Shown: in pieces, positions 18,265 to 26,450 of the stretch
How the letters are laid out: the number at the start of each line of letters is the position of its first letter
Position numbering within the stretch: the stretch's first letter is position 1
Source: Alphaproteobacteria bacterium
GTDB lineage: Bacteria > Pseudomonadota > Alphaproteobacteria > Caulobacterales > Caulobacteraceae
Direction of reading: 5' to 3'
DNA: 52,328 nucleotides
NCBI GenBank assembly: GCA_025350685.1
Contig: JANXXK010000270.1
Span: forward strand, 1-52,328
Notes under the pieces: model-generated
The model's database searches: none
What the model was told of the DNA's origin: nothing
What the model saw: only the letters and a program-made list of their open reading frames with translations
Translations under genes and position numbers: made by a program

Positions 18265-18333
18265 TTACGTAAAGTGATCACCGATCACCTTGACGTAAAC
18301 GGAAGGTTGGTTTTACGGTGTCGGCCTGACACC
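18265..18333 (+). promoter_or_regulatory. Promoter and palindromic operator of the MerR/acyl-CoA dehydrogenase unit
   Basis: An imperfect inverted repeat spans 18265-18298: TTACGT...GTGATC, a 3-base centre, then GATCAC...ACGTAA; the inner six bases each side are perfect. TTGACG at 18290-18295 with TACGGT at 18314-18319 (18-base spacer) suits a MerR-type long-spacer promoter. A third, inverted TTTACG is at 18312-18317, and a perfect GGTGTC-5-GACACC stem is at 18317-18333. Autoregulation by the adjacent MerR protein is inferred. Confidence 0.5.
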
Positions 18334-18352
18334 CCGTCCAGGGAGACCTGCC

Positions 18353-18832
18353 ATGCTCACGGACCTTCGCCGCCCGCACCGCACCTTCACCATCCGCCAG
18401 CTGTGCCTGGAGTTCAAATGCACGCCCAGGGCGCTGCGCTTCTATGAGGACAAGGGCCTGCTGGCTCCCGCCCGCGACGGCCTGAACCGGGTCTATTCCT
18501 ACAAGGACCGCGCGCGGCTGCAGTTGATCCTGCAGGGCAAGCGCGTCGGCCTAGCCCTGGCCGAGATCGGCGAGATCCTCGACCTCTACGAGGTGGACGA
18601 CGGAGGCGCCCTACAGGCCGCCAAGTCGCTGAAGAAGTTCCGCGAACGCATCGTCGCCCTGGAAAACCAGAAGGTCGACATCGGCGAGCAGATCGAACTG
18701 CTGAAGGGCGGCTGCGCGGAAATGGAAAAGCGCCTGACCGACACCCGGCCGGACCTGCTGCCGCGAGCCGCCGACTACGATCTTATGTTGCGCCGCCGGC
18801 TGGACGGTGTGGAACATAGCGAAGCGAAATAG
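18353..18832 (+). CDS. MerR family transcriptional regulator
   Basis: A 159-residue regulator. The winged-helix region covers about residues 11-80 (FTIRQLCLEFKCTPRALRFYEDKGLL then RVYSYKDRARLQLIL). A coiled-coil dimerisation helix follows at about 100-135 (KKFRERIVALENQKVDIGEQIELL). It lacks the effector-binding domain of larger members and has few cysteines, so metal sensing is unlikely. It precedes an acyl-CoA dehydrogenase, an arrangement seen for MerR regulators of acyl-CoA catabolism such as LiuR. GGGAGA lies upstream of ATG 18353. Confidence 0.88.
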   Translation: MLTDLRRPHRTFTIRQLCLEFKCTPRALRFYEDKGLLAPARDGLNRVYSYKDRARLQLILQGKRVGLALAEIGEILDLYEVDDGGALQAAKSLKKFRERIVALENQKVDIGEQIELLKGGCAEMEKRLTDTRPDLLPRAADYDLMLRRRLDGVEHSEAK

Positions 18833-18922
18833 CCGCGCCTGAGTCGCGACGCTTTTGCTGGGTCGCGCACCCGGACGGCAATCCGCTGCGCGACTTGCCT
18901 GTGTGCGCTCGGAGACACCGCG

Positions 18923-20707
18923 ATGCCCTACACGCCGCCCGTCCGCGACTACGCCTTCCTGCTGCGTGATCTGCTGGAGCTGGAGCGCTACGCCAACCTG
19001 CCGGCGTTTGCCGACGCCTCGATGGACGTGGTCGACCAGATCCTGCAGGAGGCCGGCCGCTTCACCGGCGAGGTGCTGGCCCCGCTGAACAGCGTCGGCG
19101 ACAAGGAAGGCTGCCACTGGGCAGCCGACAATTCGGTGACCACGCCCAAGGGTTTCAAGGAGGCCTACCGCCAGCTCGTCGACGGCGGCTGGCCGGGGCT
19201 GGGGTCCGACCCGGCCTACGGCGGCCAGGGCCTGCCGCATGTGGTGAACCTGGCCTTCTCCGAGATGAGCTCGGCGGCCAACATGGCGTTTTCCATGTAC
19301 CCCGGCCTGACCCATGGCGCCTACTCGGCGATCAAGGTCGGCGGGTCGGACGCGCAGAAGGACCTCTATCTGCCGAAGCTGGGTTCTTTCCAGTGGGGTG
19401 GGACGATGAACCTGACCGAGTCGCACTGCGGCACGGACCTGGGCCTATTGCGCACCAAGGCGGTCCCCCAAGGCGACGGGACCTACAAAATCTCGGGCCA
19501 AAAAATCTGGATCAGCGGCGGCGAGCAGGACCTGACCGAGAACATTGTCCACCTGGTGCTGGCCCGGATCGAAGGCGCGCCGATGGGCACGCGGGGGATA
19601 AGTCTCTTTATCGTACCCAAGTTCATTCCCGACGCGGACGGCAATCCGGGCGTGCGCAATTCGGTGAAATGCCTGGGCCTGGAAGAGAAGATGGGCATCC
19701 ATGGCAACGCCACCTGTGTGATCGCCCACGAGGAAGCCACGGGCTGGCTGATCGGTGAGGAGAACCGCGGCCTCAGCATCATGTTCGTGATGATGAACGA
19801 GGCCCGGCTCGGCGTCGGCATGCAGGGGATCGCCCAGGCGGAGGCGGCCTACCAGGCCGCCGCCGAGTTCGCCAAGGACCGGCTGCAGGGCCGCTCGCTC
19901 ACCGGGCCGAAAAACCCCGACGGGCCGGCCGATCCGATCATCGTCCACCCGGACATCCGCCGGATGTTGATGGACGCCAGGGCGATCGTCGAGGGGGGAC
20001 GCGCGTTCCTGGCCTGGACGGCCTTGCACGGCGACCTGGCGACCGCGAGCCCGGACGAGGCCACCCGCCAGAAGGGCCACGACTACATGGCGCTGATGAC
20101 CCCGGTGCTGAAGGGGTTCTTGACCGACCGCGGCTTCACTGTCTGCTCCGACGCCATGCAGGTGCACGGCGGGTCGGGCTTCACCGAACATTTCCCGGTC
20201 AGCCAGTACCTGCGCGATTGCCGCATCGCGCTGATCTACGAGGGGACCAACGGCATCCAGGCGCTGGACCTGGTGGGCCGCAAGCTGGCCGCCGACGGGG
20301 GCCGCGGCGTGATGGGCTTCTTCGCCGAGCTCGACGCCTTTGTCGACGCCAACGCCGATGACGAGATGAAGCCGTTCACCGAGCCGCTCGGCAAGGCCAA
20401 GGCCGAGCTGCAGGAGGCGACCATGTGGCTGATGCAGAACGGCCTGGCCAACCCCGACAACGCCGGCGCGGCCTCCACCGACTACCTGCACCTCTTCGGC
20501 CTGACCGCGCTGGCCTATATGTGGGCGATGATGGCCAAAACGGCGCAGGCGAAGATTGCGGCGGGCGAGAGCGATCCCATCTATGCCGGGAAGCTGGCGG
20601 TCGCCCGCTACTACATGGCCCGTGTGCTGCCGGAGACCTCCGGACGCCTCGCCAAGCTGAAGACCGGGGCCGAGACGCTGATGGCGCTGCCGGCCGAGGC
20701 GTTCTGA
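18923..20707 (+). CDS. Acyl-CoA dehydrogenase, long type with C-terminal extension
   Basis: A 594-residue FAD enzyme that introduces a trans-2 double bond into acyl-CoA. The N-terminal helical part is followed by the FAD-contacting strand MNLTESHCGTDLGLLRTKA (near 157), KISGQKIWISGGEQD (near 190) and MQVHGGSGFTEHFPVSQYLRDCRIALIYEGTNGIQALD, in which Glu of YEGTN is the usual catalytic base (near 440). An extra C-terminal domain (about 470-594) is typical of the DmdC/FadE5-like group. GGAGA precedes the ATG. It lies between its likely MerR regulator and an OsmC gene. Confidence 0.93.
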   Translation: MPYTPPVRDYAFLLRDLLELERYANLPAFADASMDVVDQILQEAGRFTGEVLAPLNSVGDKEGCHWAADNSVTTPKGFKEAYRQLVDGGWPGLGSDPAYGGQGLPHVVNLAFSEMSSAANMAFSMYPGLTHGAYSAIKVGGSDAQKDLYLPKLGSFQWGGTMNLTESHCGTDLGLLRTKAVPQGDGTYKISGQKIWISGGEQDLTENIVHLVLARIEGAPMGTRGISLFIVPKFIPDADGNPGVRNSVKCLGLEEKMGIHGNATCVIAHEEATGWLIGEENRGLSIMFVMMNEARLGVGMQGIAQAEAAYQAAAEFAKDRLQGRSLTGPKNPDGPADPIIVHPDIRRMLMDARAIVEGGRAFLAWTALHGDLATASPDEATRQKGHDYMALMTPVLKGFLTDRGFTVCSDAMQVHGGSGFTEHFPVSQYLRDCRIALIYEGTNGIQALDLVGRKLAADGGRGVMGFFAELDAFVDANADDEMKPFTEPLGKAKAELQEATMWLMQNGLANPDNAGAASTDYLHLFGLTALAYMWAMMAKTAQAKIAAGESDPIYAGKLAVARYYMARVLPETSGRLAKLKTGAETLMALPAEAF

Positions 20708-20724
20708 CGGAGACGTTCCGACCC

Positions 20725-21195
20725 ATGGCCACCTATCGCGCGACCTCCGAGTGGACCCTGGAAGATGGCGGAGATTTTCCGAAAGGCCGCTACAGCCGCG
20801 GACACTCTTTGGTGTTCGGCTCTGGCCTCGAGGTCCCCGGCACCGCCTCGGCTCATGTCGTCGGCAACAAGTGGTCGGTCCCCGGCGCCGTCGATCCCGA
20901 GGAGATGCTGGTCGGCGCGATCAACACCTGCCACCTGCTGACCTTCCTGCATATCGCCCGCGAGGCCGGCTTCGTGGTGACCCGCTACCGCGACGAGGCC
21001 GAGGGTGTGATGGAAAAGCGCGAGGATGGCGAGATGTGGGTGAGCCGCGTCACCCTGCGCCCGGAGATCACTTACGAGGGCCGCCCGCCGACGCCGGCCG
21101 AGCGCGATCACATGCACCACGCCGCCCACAAGATGTGCTTCATCGCCAATTCGGTGAAGACCGAGATCGTGGTGGAAGAAAAGCTTTCCGCCTGA
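20725..21195 (+). CDS. OsmC family protein
   Basis: A 156-residue OsmC/Ohr-fold protein, starting at ATG 20725, 17 bases after the dehydrogenase stop. The two redox cysteines are in AINTCHLLTFLH (near residue 73) and HKMCFIANSV (near 140). The family usually reduces organic hydroperoxides with thiols. Being next to an acyl-CoA dehydrogenase, it may protect against lipid peroxides, which is inference. A REP-like pair follows its stop. Confidence 0.88.
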   Translation: MATYRATSEWTLEDGGDFPKGRYSRGHSLVFGSGLEVPGTASAHVVGNKWSVPGAVDPEEMLVGAINTCHLLTFLHIAREAGFVVTRYRDEAEGVMEKREDGEMWVSRVTLRPEITYEGRPPTPAERDHMHHAAHKMCFIANSVKTEIVVEEKLSA

Positions 21196-21205
21196 TCCGG
21201 AACAA

Positions 21206-21295
21206 CCGCTCATCCCGGCGAAAGCCGGGACCCAAGCGGCGCTTCCGCAGCATTCCGATTCAGCGTGGGCCCCGGCTTTCGCCGGGGTAAGCGGG
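21206..21295. repeat. Paired REP-like palindromes between osmC and vsr
   Basis: The left unit at 21206-21234 (CCGCTCATCCCGGCGAAAGC... then GGGACCC) and the inverted right unit at 21265-21295 (GGGCCCCGGCTTTCGCCGGGG then TAAGCGGG) have the same core and flanks as the elements at 350-378 and 17926-18014. The right unit lies inside the coding end of vsr. Confidence 0.78.
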
Positions 21296-21709
21296 TTTGG
21301 GAGGGTCCAGAATTATCGCCAACCTCTCTGTCGACCCCGCGGGGTCCTTCAATTCGCACTCCCAGATCGTCTCCACGCGCCAGCCGAGCGCGGCCAGAGC
21401 TTCGCGGGTCCTGGTGTCGCGGCCGCGGTTCCGCGCCACCTTGCTGACCCAGTAGTCTCGGTGCTGTTTTGGTACTCTGCTGCCGCGCGAGCAGTAGTGG
21501 CCGTGCCAGAAGCAGCCGTGGACGAAGAGCGCCAGCTTGCGGCCGGGCAGGACGATATCGGGTTTGCCGAGCGGGTCCTTGCGGTGGAGGCGGTAGCGCG
21601 CACCGAGCGCGGTCAGCGCCTTGCGGACCGCCAGTTCCGGCGAGGTGTCCTTCCCCTTCACCCGGCGCATGACCGCCGAGCGCTTCTCCACGGAATAGAC
21701 GTCGGTCAC
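21260..21709 (-). CDS. vsr: Very short patch repair endonuclease Vsr
   Basis: A 149-residue Vsr nuclease, which nicks next to T:G mismatches produced by deamination of 5-methylcytosine. Key parts are RSAVMRRVKGKDTSPELAVRKAL, the catalytic Asp in GKPDIVLP (near residue 51), and the FVHGCFWHGHYC zinc/His segment near 63-74, ending with WECELKDP. The GTG start at 21709 fits the family N-terminus and lies 10 bases after the cysK stop. The last residues (AYPGESRGPR) are encoded by a REP-like element rather than by family sequence. Confidence 0.93.
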   Translation of the reverse strand: MTDVYSVEKRSAVMRRVKGKDTSPELAVRKALTALGARYRLHRKDPLGKPDIVLPGRKLALFVHGCFWHGHYCSRGSRVPKQHRDYWVSKVARNRGRDTRTREALAALGWRVETIWECELKDPAGSTERLAIILDPPKPAYPGESRGPR

Positions 21710-21719
21710 GGGCCTGGCG

Positions 21720-22712
21720 TCACAGCCCTTCGAAGAGCGCGGTGGAGACGTAGCGTTCGGCGAAGGAGGGGATGATGGCGACGATCAGCTTGCCCTTCAT
21801 CTCCTCGCGGCTGGCGACGTCGAAGGCCGCGGTCAGTGCGGCGCCGGACGAGATGCCGACGGGGATACCCTCTTCGGCGGCCACCCGTCGGGCCATGGTG
21901 AAGCTGTCGTCGTTGGAAACCTGGACCACCTCGTCGATGACGCCGCGGTCGAGGATCGAGGGGACGAAGCCCGCGCCAATGCCCTGGATCTTGTGCGGCC
22001 CGGGCTGGCCGCCCGACAGCACCGGCGAGGATTCCGGCTCGACGGCGATCATCCGGATGGAGGGCTTGCGCGCCTTCAGCACCTGGCCAACGCCGCTGAT
22101 CGTGCCGCCGGTTCCGACGCCGGAGATCACCGCATCGACGCGGCCCTCGGTGTCGTTCCAGATCTCCTCGGCGGTCGAGACCCGGTGGATCAGCGGGTTG
22201 GCGACGTTGTCGAACTGCTGGGGCATGACCGCGCCCGGGGTGGCCTCGACGATCTCCTTGGCGCGGGCGACGGCGCCGGCCATGCCGCGCTCGGCAGGCG
22301 TGAGTTCCAATTTGGCGCCCAGGATCAACAGCATCTTGCGCCGCTCGATTGACATGCTCTCAGGCATGACCAGGGTGAGCTTGTAGCCCTTGGCGGCGGC
22401 GACGAAGGCCAGGGCGATGCCGGTGTTGCCGCTGGTCGGCTCCACGATGACGCCGCCGGCCTTGAGCACGCCCTTGGCCTCCAGATATTCGATCATCGCC
22501 ACGCCGATGCGGTCCTTCACCGAGCCGATCGGGTTGAAGAACTCGAGCTTCGCCAGCACCTCGCCCTTGGGCTTGATCGCCGCCGTCAGGCGCGGCAGGC
22601 GCACCAGCGGCGTGTCGCCGATGGTGTCCAGGATGCTCTCGAAGATCTTGCCCCGGCCGGCGCGCACGTAGCGCGCGGCGTCATAGACCTTGTCGGGGGT
22701 GGCGTCGGCCAT
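21720..22712 (-). CDS. cysK: Cysteine synthase (O-acetylserine sulfhydrylase)
   Basis: A 330-residue PLP enzyme converting O-acetylserine and sulfide to cysteine. The PLP lysine is in NPIGSVKDRIG (near residue 67), the substrate loop TSGNTG is near 94, and the phosphate loop is GVGTGGT near 200. It is slightly longer than E. coli CysK at the N-terminus. It is transcribed just ahead of vsr and divergent from a cupin gene. Confidence 0.93.
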   Translation of the reverse strand: MADATPDKVYDAARYVRAGRGKIFESILDTIGDTPLVRLPRLTAAIKPKGEVLAKLEFFNPIGSVKDRIGVAMIEYLEAKGVLKAGGVIVEPTSGNTGIALAFVAAAKGYKLTLVMPESMSIERRKMLLILGAKLELTPAERGMAGAVARAKEIVEATPGAVMPQQFDNVANPLIHRVSTAEEIWNDTEGRVDAVISGVGTGGTISGVGQVLKARKPSIRMIAVEPESSPVLSGGQPGPHKIQGIGAGFVPSILDRGVIDEVVQVSNDDSFTMARRVAAEEGIPVGISSGAALTAAFDVASREEMKGKLIVAIIPSFAERYVSTALFEGL

Positions 22713-22809
22713 GCTTGAGGACCTTTCAGGGAACCTGCCCTTGGTGTTTGCGAACCTAAGGCTTCTTTTCCGCCTGTGCTAGGATCGGGCGAGGGTCTTG
22801 GGGGTTCCG

Positions 22810-23142
22810 ATGCCGTTCCTCGACACAAACGCGCTGCCGCAGGACGAGCGCCGGCCGGGCTGGCTCGGCCGCTATTTCCACTCGCCGACGCTGACGTTCG
22901 CCTACTGGGACTTCAAGGCGGGCGCCGACATCCACGCCCACAGCCACGAGCAGGAAGAGATCTGGCAGGTGCTGGAAGGCGAGCTGGAGATGACCATCGG
23001 CGAGGAGACCCAGATCGCCGGTCCCGGCATGGTGGCGGTGGTCCCGCCGCACACGGCTCACGCGGTGGTGGCGCGTTCCGACGGCCGGGCGATCGTCACC
23101 GACTTCCCGCTACGGCCCGAGATGGCCGGGCCTCGGCTCTAG
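22810..23142 (+). CDS. Small single-domain cupin protein
   Basis: A 110-residue cupin starting at ATG 22810 (GGGGG a few bases upstream; an earlier TTG is less likely). Motif 1 is DIHAHSHEQEEIWQVLEGE (His, His, Glu metal ligands near 38-45) and motif 2 is PHTAHAV near 81. It is a possible metal-dependent binding protein or enzyme with unknown substrate. Its last 47 bases overlap the end of the opposite-strand DNA methyltransferase gene. Confidence 0.82.
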   Translation: MPFLDTNALPQDERRPGWLGRYFHSPTLTFAYWDFKAGADIHAHSHEQEEIWQVLEGELEMTIGEETQIAGPGMVAVVPPHTAHAVVARSDGRAIVTDFPLRPEMAGPRL

Positions 23143-24262
23143 CCGGCGCGCCGGCGAGCAGCGGTTCCAGCAGCTCGCGGGCGAGCCAGCGGACCACGGG
23201 CACGGCTACGCCGTCGCCGGTCAGGTGCAGGGCCGAGGTGGCGGCCTTGGGCAGGGCGTAGCTCTCCGGCAGGCCCATCAGCCGCGCAGCCTCGCGCGGC
23301 GTGAGCAGACGGGTGCGGACCTGACCCTTTTCGACCACCACGATCGCCTGGCGCGAGGAGCCGCCGCGGGGCGTGCGCAGGCAGCCGGCCAGGCCGTCGA
23401 ACCGCGCCTCGGCCCGCTGCGCGCGCTCGCCGTTTTCGCTGCGGGTCCGGCGGAACACCGCGCCGACCGCCCGCTCGCCTCGGCCGCGCAGGGCCTCCAA
23501 CCGCGCCCTGTGCAGGGGGGCCATGAGCGAAAGCCAGCGCTGGCTCCGCTCGGGGCCGTGCCAGGCGACGGCGTCGTCAGGTTCCAGCAGGGCGGCCAGG
23601 TCGGCATTGCGGGCCGGCGGCTGTGGGGTGCGCCACCAGATCCAGCGCGCGGCGAGCGCCGGCGGCAGGGCCTGCGCGGCAGTCTGGACCGCGCGGGTGT
23701 GGAAGGGGCTGGGGCCGGTCAGATGCGCCGGCGCGGGCTCTCGCGTAGCGATGACGAAGACCCGGGCGCGCGACTGGGGCAGGAAGCGGGCGGCGTCGAT
23801 CTCCAGTGCGCCAAAGCTGTAGCCCTGGTCGGCCAGCGCCTTTGCGAGCGCGATGAGGTCGTGGCCGCCGTGCGAGGTGAGCAGGCCCACGACGTTTTCG
23901 ATGACGATGGTCCGCGGCGCGCGGCCCTCGGCGTCCAGGCCCTCGATCAGTCGCCAGAAGCCGAAGAAGGCGCCGGAGCGGCCGCCGGCCAGGCCCGCCC
24001 GCGCGCCGGCCAGGCTGAAGTCCTGGCAGGGGCTGGAGGCCCAGGCGAGGTCAGCACGGCCTGGCAGGTCGGCCGGTGTGAGTTTCCAGACGTCGCCTTG
24101 ACGGAAATGCTCATCAGCATCGGGAAAGTTGGCGCGGTAGGCGCCGGCCTTCACCGGGTCGAAGTCGTTGGCGAAGCCGCAGGTCCAGCCCTCGCCCAGC
24201 CCCAGCCGGGCCATGCCGCCGCCGGCGAAGAATTCAAGGAAGCTGAGGGGCGCCGGGCTCAC
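23096..24262 (-). CDS. C5 cytosine DNA methyltransferase (Dcm-type)
   Basis: A 388-residue m5C methyltransferase, assuming the GTG start at 24262; an in-frame ATG at 24325 would add 21 residues. Motif I is FLEFFAGGGMARLGL, motif IV is SSPCQDFSLAG (catalytic Cys), motif VI is ENVVGL, motif VIII is QSRARVFV, and motifs IX/X appear in TPREAARLMGLPESY and GDGVAVPVV. The target recognition part between VIII and IX does not identify the site. No restriction enzyme gene is adjacent. The nearby vsr suggests a Dcm/Vsr pair. The C-terminal coding end is antisense to the cupin. Confidence 0.9.
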   Translation of the reverse strand: MSPAPLSFLEFFAGGGMARLGLGEGWTCGFANDFDPVKAGAYRANFPDADEHFRQGDVWKLTPADLPGRADLAWASSPCQDFSLAGARAGLAGGRSGAFFGFWRLIEGLDAEGRAPRTIVIENVVGLLTSHGGHDLIALAKALADQGYSFGALEIDAARFLPQSRARVFVIATREPAPAHLTGPSPFHTRAVQTAAQALPPALAARWIWWRTPQPPARNADLAALLEPDDAVAWHGPERSQRWLSLMAPLHRARLEALRGRGERAVGAVFRRTRSENGERAQRAEARFDGLAGCLRTPRGGSSRQAIVVVEKGQVRTRLLTPREAARLMGLPESYALPKAATSALHLTGDGVAVPVVRWLARELLEPLLAGAPARAEARPSRAVAGSR

Positions 24263-24338
24263 ACCCGCAAGACTAGACTGATTTGCCGCGCAACCGTCGC
24301 GCCCTGCGTGGTTCCAGCGGAGCAATAGCGCCGACGCC

Positions 24339-24467
24339 CTATCGGTGCACCTGGAGCTGAGCGATCTGCGACGGATCGTCGGCGCGGTCGGCGGCCGGCC
24401 CCGGCAGCAAGAAGCCGACGGCGATGGCGCCCGCAGCGACCACGGCCAGAATGGCTCGAAGCTTCAT
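24339..24467 (-). CDS. Small exported peptide (42 residues)
   Basis: ATG 24467 to TAG 24339 encodes 42 residues. GAGGGA is a good ribosome binding site six bases upstream. Residues 1-19 are a basic-hydrophobic signal or anchor (MKLRAILAVVAAGAIAVGF), followed by LLPGPAADRADDPSQIAQLQV, a short polar tail. It could be secreted or tethered by the uncleaved signal. No function is known to me. It is divergent from the amidohydrolase operon. Confidence 0.6.
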   Translation of the reverse strand: MKLRAILAVVAAGAIAVGFLLPGPAADRADDPSQIAQLQVHR

Positions 24468-24676
24468 GACGGGTCCCTCAACCGATCCTCAGCGAGCCAA
24501 TGGTCTAGCTTGTTGGGCTTAAGCTTCGCGGAACAAGCATGCTGAATCCTTGTTAAGCGCCGCCAGTCTCCCAGGAGCATTTGCGCAAGTCGCTTGACCT
24601 CCCCCCTAGGCCGGGCGGCAAAATGATCGCCGATAAGAAAGACGACCGCCCAACAGGGCGCGCCTGGGAGGCAGCG

Positions 24677-26440
24677 ATGGAAAAGGCCTATGATCTGGTC
24701 ATCCGCGGCGGGACCGTGGTCGATGGGACCGGCGGCGCCCCTTACCAGGCCGACGTGGCGGTCAAGGACGGCCAGATCGCCGCGATGGGCAAGATCTCCG
24801 GGGCCGGGGCAGAGGAGATCGACGCCCGCGGCCAGGTGGTGACGCCGGGCTTCGTCGACATCCACACCCACTATGACGGCCAGGCCACCTGGGACGGGCG
24901 GATGCAGCCTTCGTCCTGGCATGGGGTGACCACGGTGGTGATGGGCAACTGCGGGGTCGGCTTCGCGCCCTGCAAGCCCGCCGACCACGACCGGCTGATC
25001 CAGCTGATGGAGGGCGTCGAGGACATTCCCTTCCCGGTGCTGGCCGAGGGCCTGCCGTGGAACTGGGAGAGCTACACCGACTATCTGGACGCGCTCGCGG
25101 CGCGCCGTTTCGACGTGGATATCGGCAGCCAGCTGCCCCACGCCGCGCTTCGGGTCTTCGTCATGGGCGAGCGTGGCGTGAACCGCGAGCCGGCCAACGA
25201 AGCCGACATCAACGCCATGTCGGCGATCGCCAAGCGGGCGATGGATGCGGGCGCCATCGGCTTCGGCACCTCGCGCACGCTGAACCACCGCTCCTCGGAC
25301 GGCTCGCCGATCGCCACCCTGACGGCGGGCGAGGACGAACTGCTGGGCATCGCCATGGGCATGGCCGCGGCCGGGAACGGCGCCGGCAAGGGCGTGCTGC
25401 AGGTGGTCTCCGACTTCAACGATCCGGAGGCCGAGTTCGACATGCTGCAGCGGATCGTCGCCAGGTCGGGCCGGCCGCTCAGCTATTCCCTGTTGCAGAG
25501 CCCGCGCGATCCGGAGCAGTGGCGCTACATGCTGGAGCGGATGAGCGCCGCCAAGGCGGTGGGCCTGCAGATGCGGGCCCAGGTGGCGACCCGGCCGGTG
25601 GGCGTGCTGTTCGGCCTGGAGCTGACCGCCAACCCGTTCAGCACCTACCCCACCTATCGCGAGATCAAGGACCTGCCGTTCGCCGAGCGCGTGGCGCGCC
25701 TGCGCGACCCGGGCTACCGCGCCCGCCTGCTGGCCGACGAGCCGGACTCGAGCCGCGCGCCCGGCCTGTCGCCGGCCAGGGCCTGGGAGCGGATCTATCC
25801 GCTGGGGCCCGACAGTCCGGATTACGAGCCGACGACCGAGACCTCCATCGCCGCCGTCGCCGCTGGGCGCGGTATTGACCCGCGTGAGATCGCGCTGGAT
25901 CACATGCTGGACGGCGGCGCGGGGAATGGGCGCGGCATGCTCTATCTGCCACTGCTCAACTACGCCCAGAACACGCTGGATCCGGCCTATCAGATGCTGC
26001 AGCACGACTGCGTGGTGCCGGGGCTGTCGGACGGCGGGGCGCATGTCGGCATGATCTGCGACGGCAGCTTCCCGACCACCAACATCGTCCACTGGACGCG
26101 CGACCGCACGCGCGGCCCGAAGCTGCCGCTGGAGAAGATGGTCAAGGCCCAGTGCCGCGACACCGCCGAGACGGTGGGCCTGTTTGACCGGGGGCTGCTG
26201 GCGCCGGGCTACCGGGCCGACATCAACGTCATCGACTACGACCGGCTGACCCTGAAGGCGCCCGAGGTGGCCTACGACCTGCCGTCGGGCGGGCGCAGGC
26301 TGATCCAGCGCGCGTCCGGCTATACGGCCACCGTGGTCGCCGGCCAGGTGACCTATCGCGACGGGACGCCTACCGATGCGCTCCCGGGCCGGTTGCTGCG
26401 CGGCGCCCAGGCCGCACCTACGGCGATGGCGGCGGAATAG
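24677..26440 (+). CDS. Amidohydrolase of the N-acyl-D-amino acid deacylase family
   Basis: A 587-residue metal-dependent amidohydrolase starting at ATG 24677, with GGGAGG five bases upstream. Metal motif [17 protein letters not shown] is near residues 58-74, then GNCGVGFAP (the cysteine seen in D-aminoacylases), a long insert, and [16 protein letters not shown] near 450, where Asp is the catalytic acid. It would hydrolyse an N-acyl or cyclic amide. It is first in a tight operon with a TauD-type oxygenase and a crotonase. The large insert and C-terminal extension leave the substrate open. Confidence 0.87.
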   Translation: MEKAYDLVIRGGTVVDGTGGAPYQADVAVKDGQIAAMGKISGAGAEEIDARGQVVTPGFVDIHTHYDGQATWDGRMQPSSWHGVTTVVMGNCGVGFAPCKPADHDRLIQLMEGVEDIPFPVLAEGLPWNWESYTDYLDALAARRFDVDIGSQLPHAALRVFVMGERGVNREPANEADINAMSAIAKRAMDAGAIGFGTSRTLNHRSSDGSPIATLTAGEDELLGIAMGMAAAGNGAGKGVLQVVSDFNDPEAEFDMLQRIVARSGRPLSYSLLQSPRDPEQWRYMLERMSAAKAVGLQMRAQVATRPVGVLFGLELTANPFSTYPTYREIKDLPFAERVARLRDPGYRARLLADEPDSSRAPGLSPARAWERIYPLGPDSPDYEPTTETSIAAVAAGRGIDPREIALDHMLDGGAGNGRGMLYLPLLNYAQNTLDPAYQMLQHDCVVPGLSDGGAHVGMICDGSFPTTNIVHWTRDRTRGPKLPLEKMVKAQCRDTAETVGLFDRGLLAPGYRADINVIDYDRLTLKAPEVAYDLPSGGRRLIQRASGYTATVVAGQVTYRDGTPTDALPGRLLRGAQAAPTAMAAE

Positions 26441-26450
26441 GGGCGCGGCG

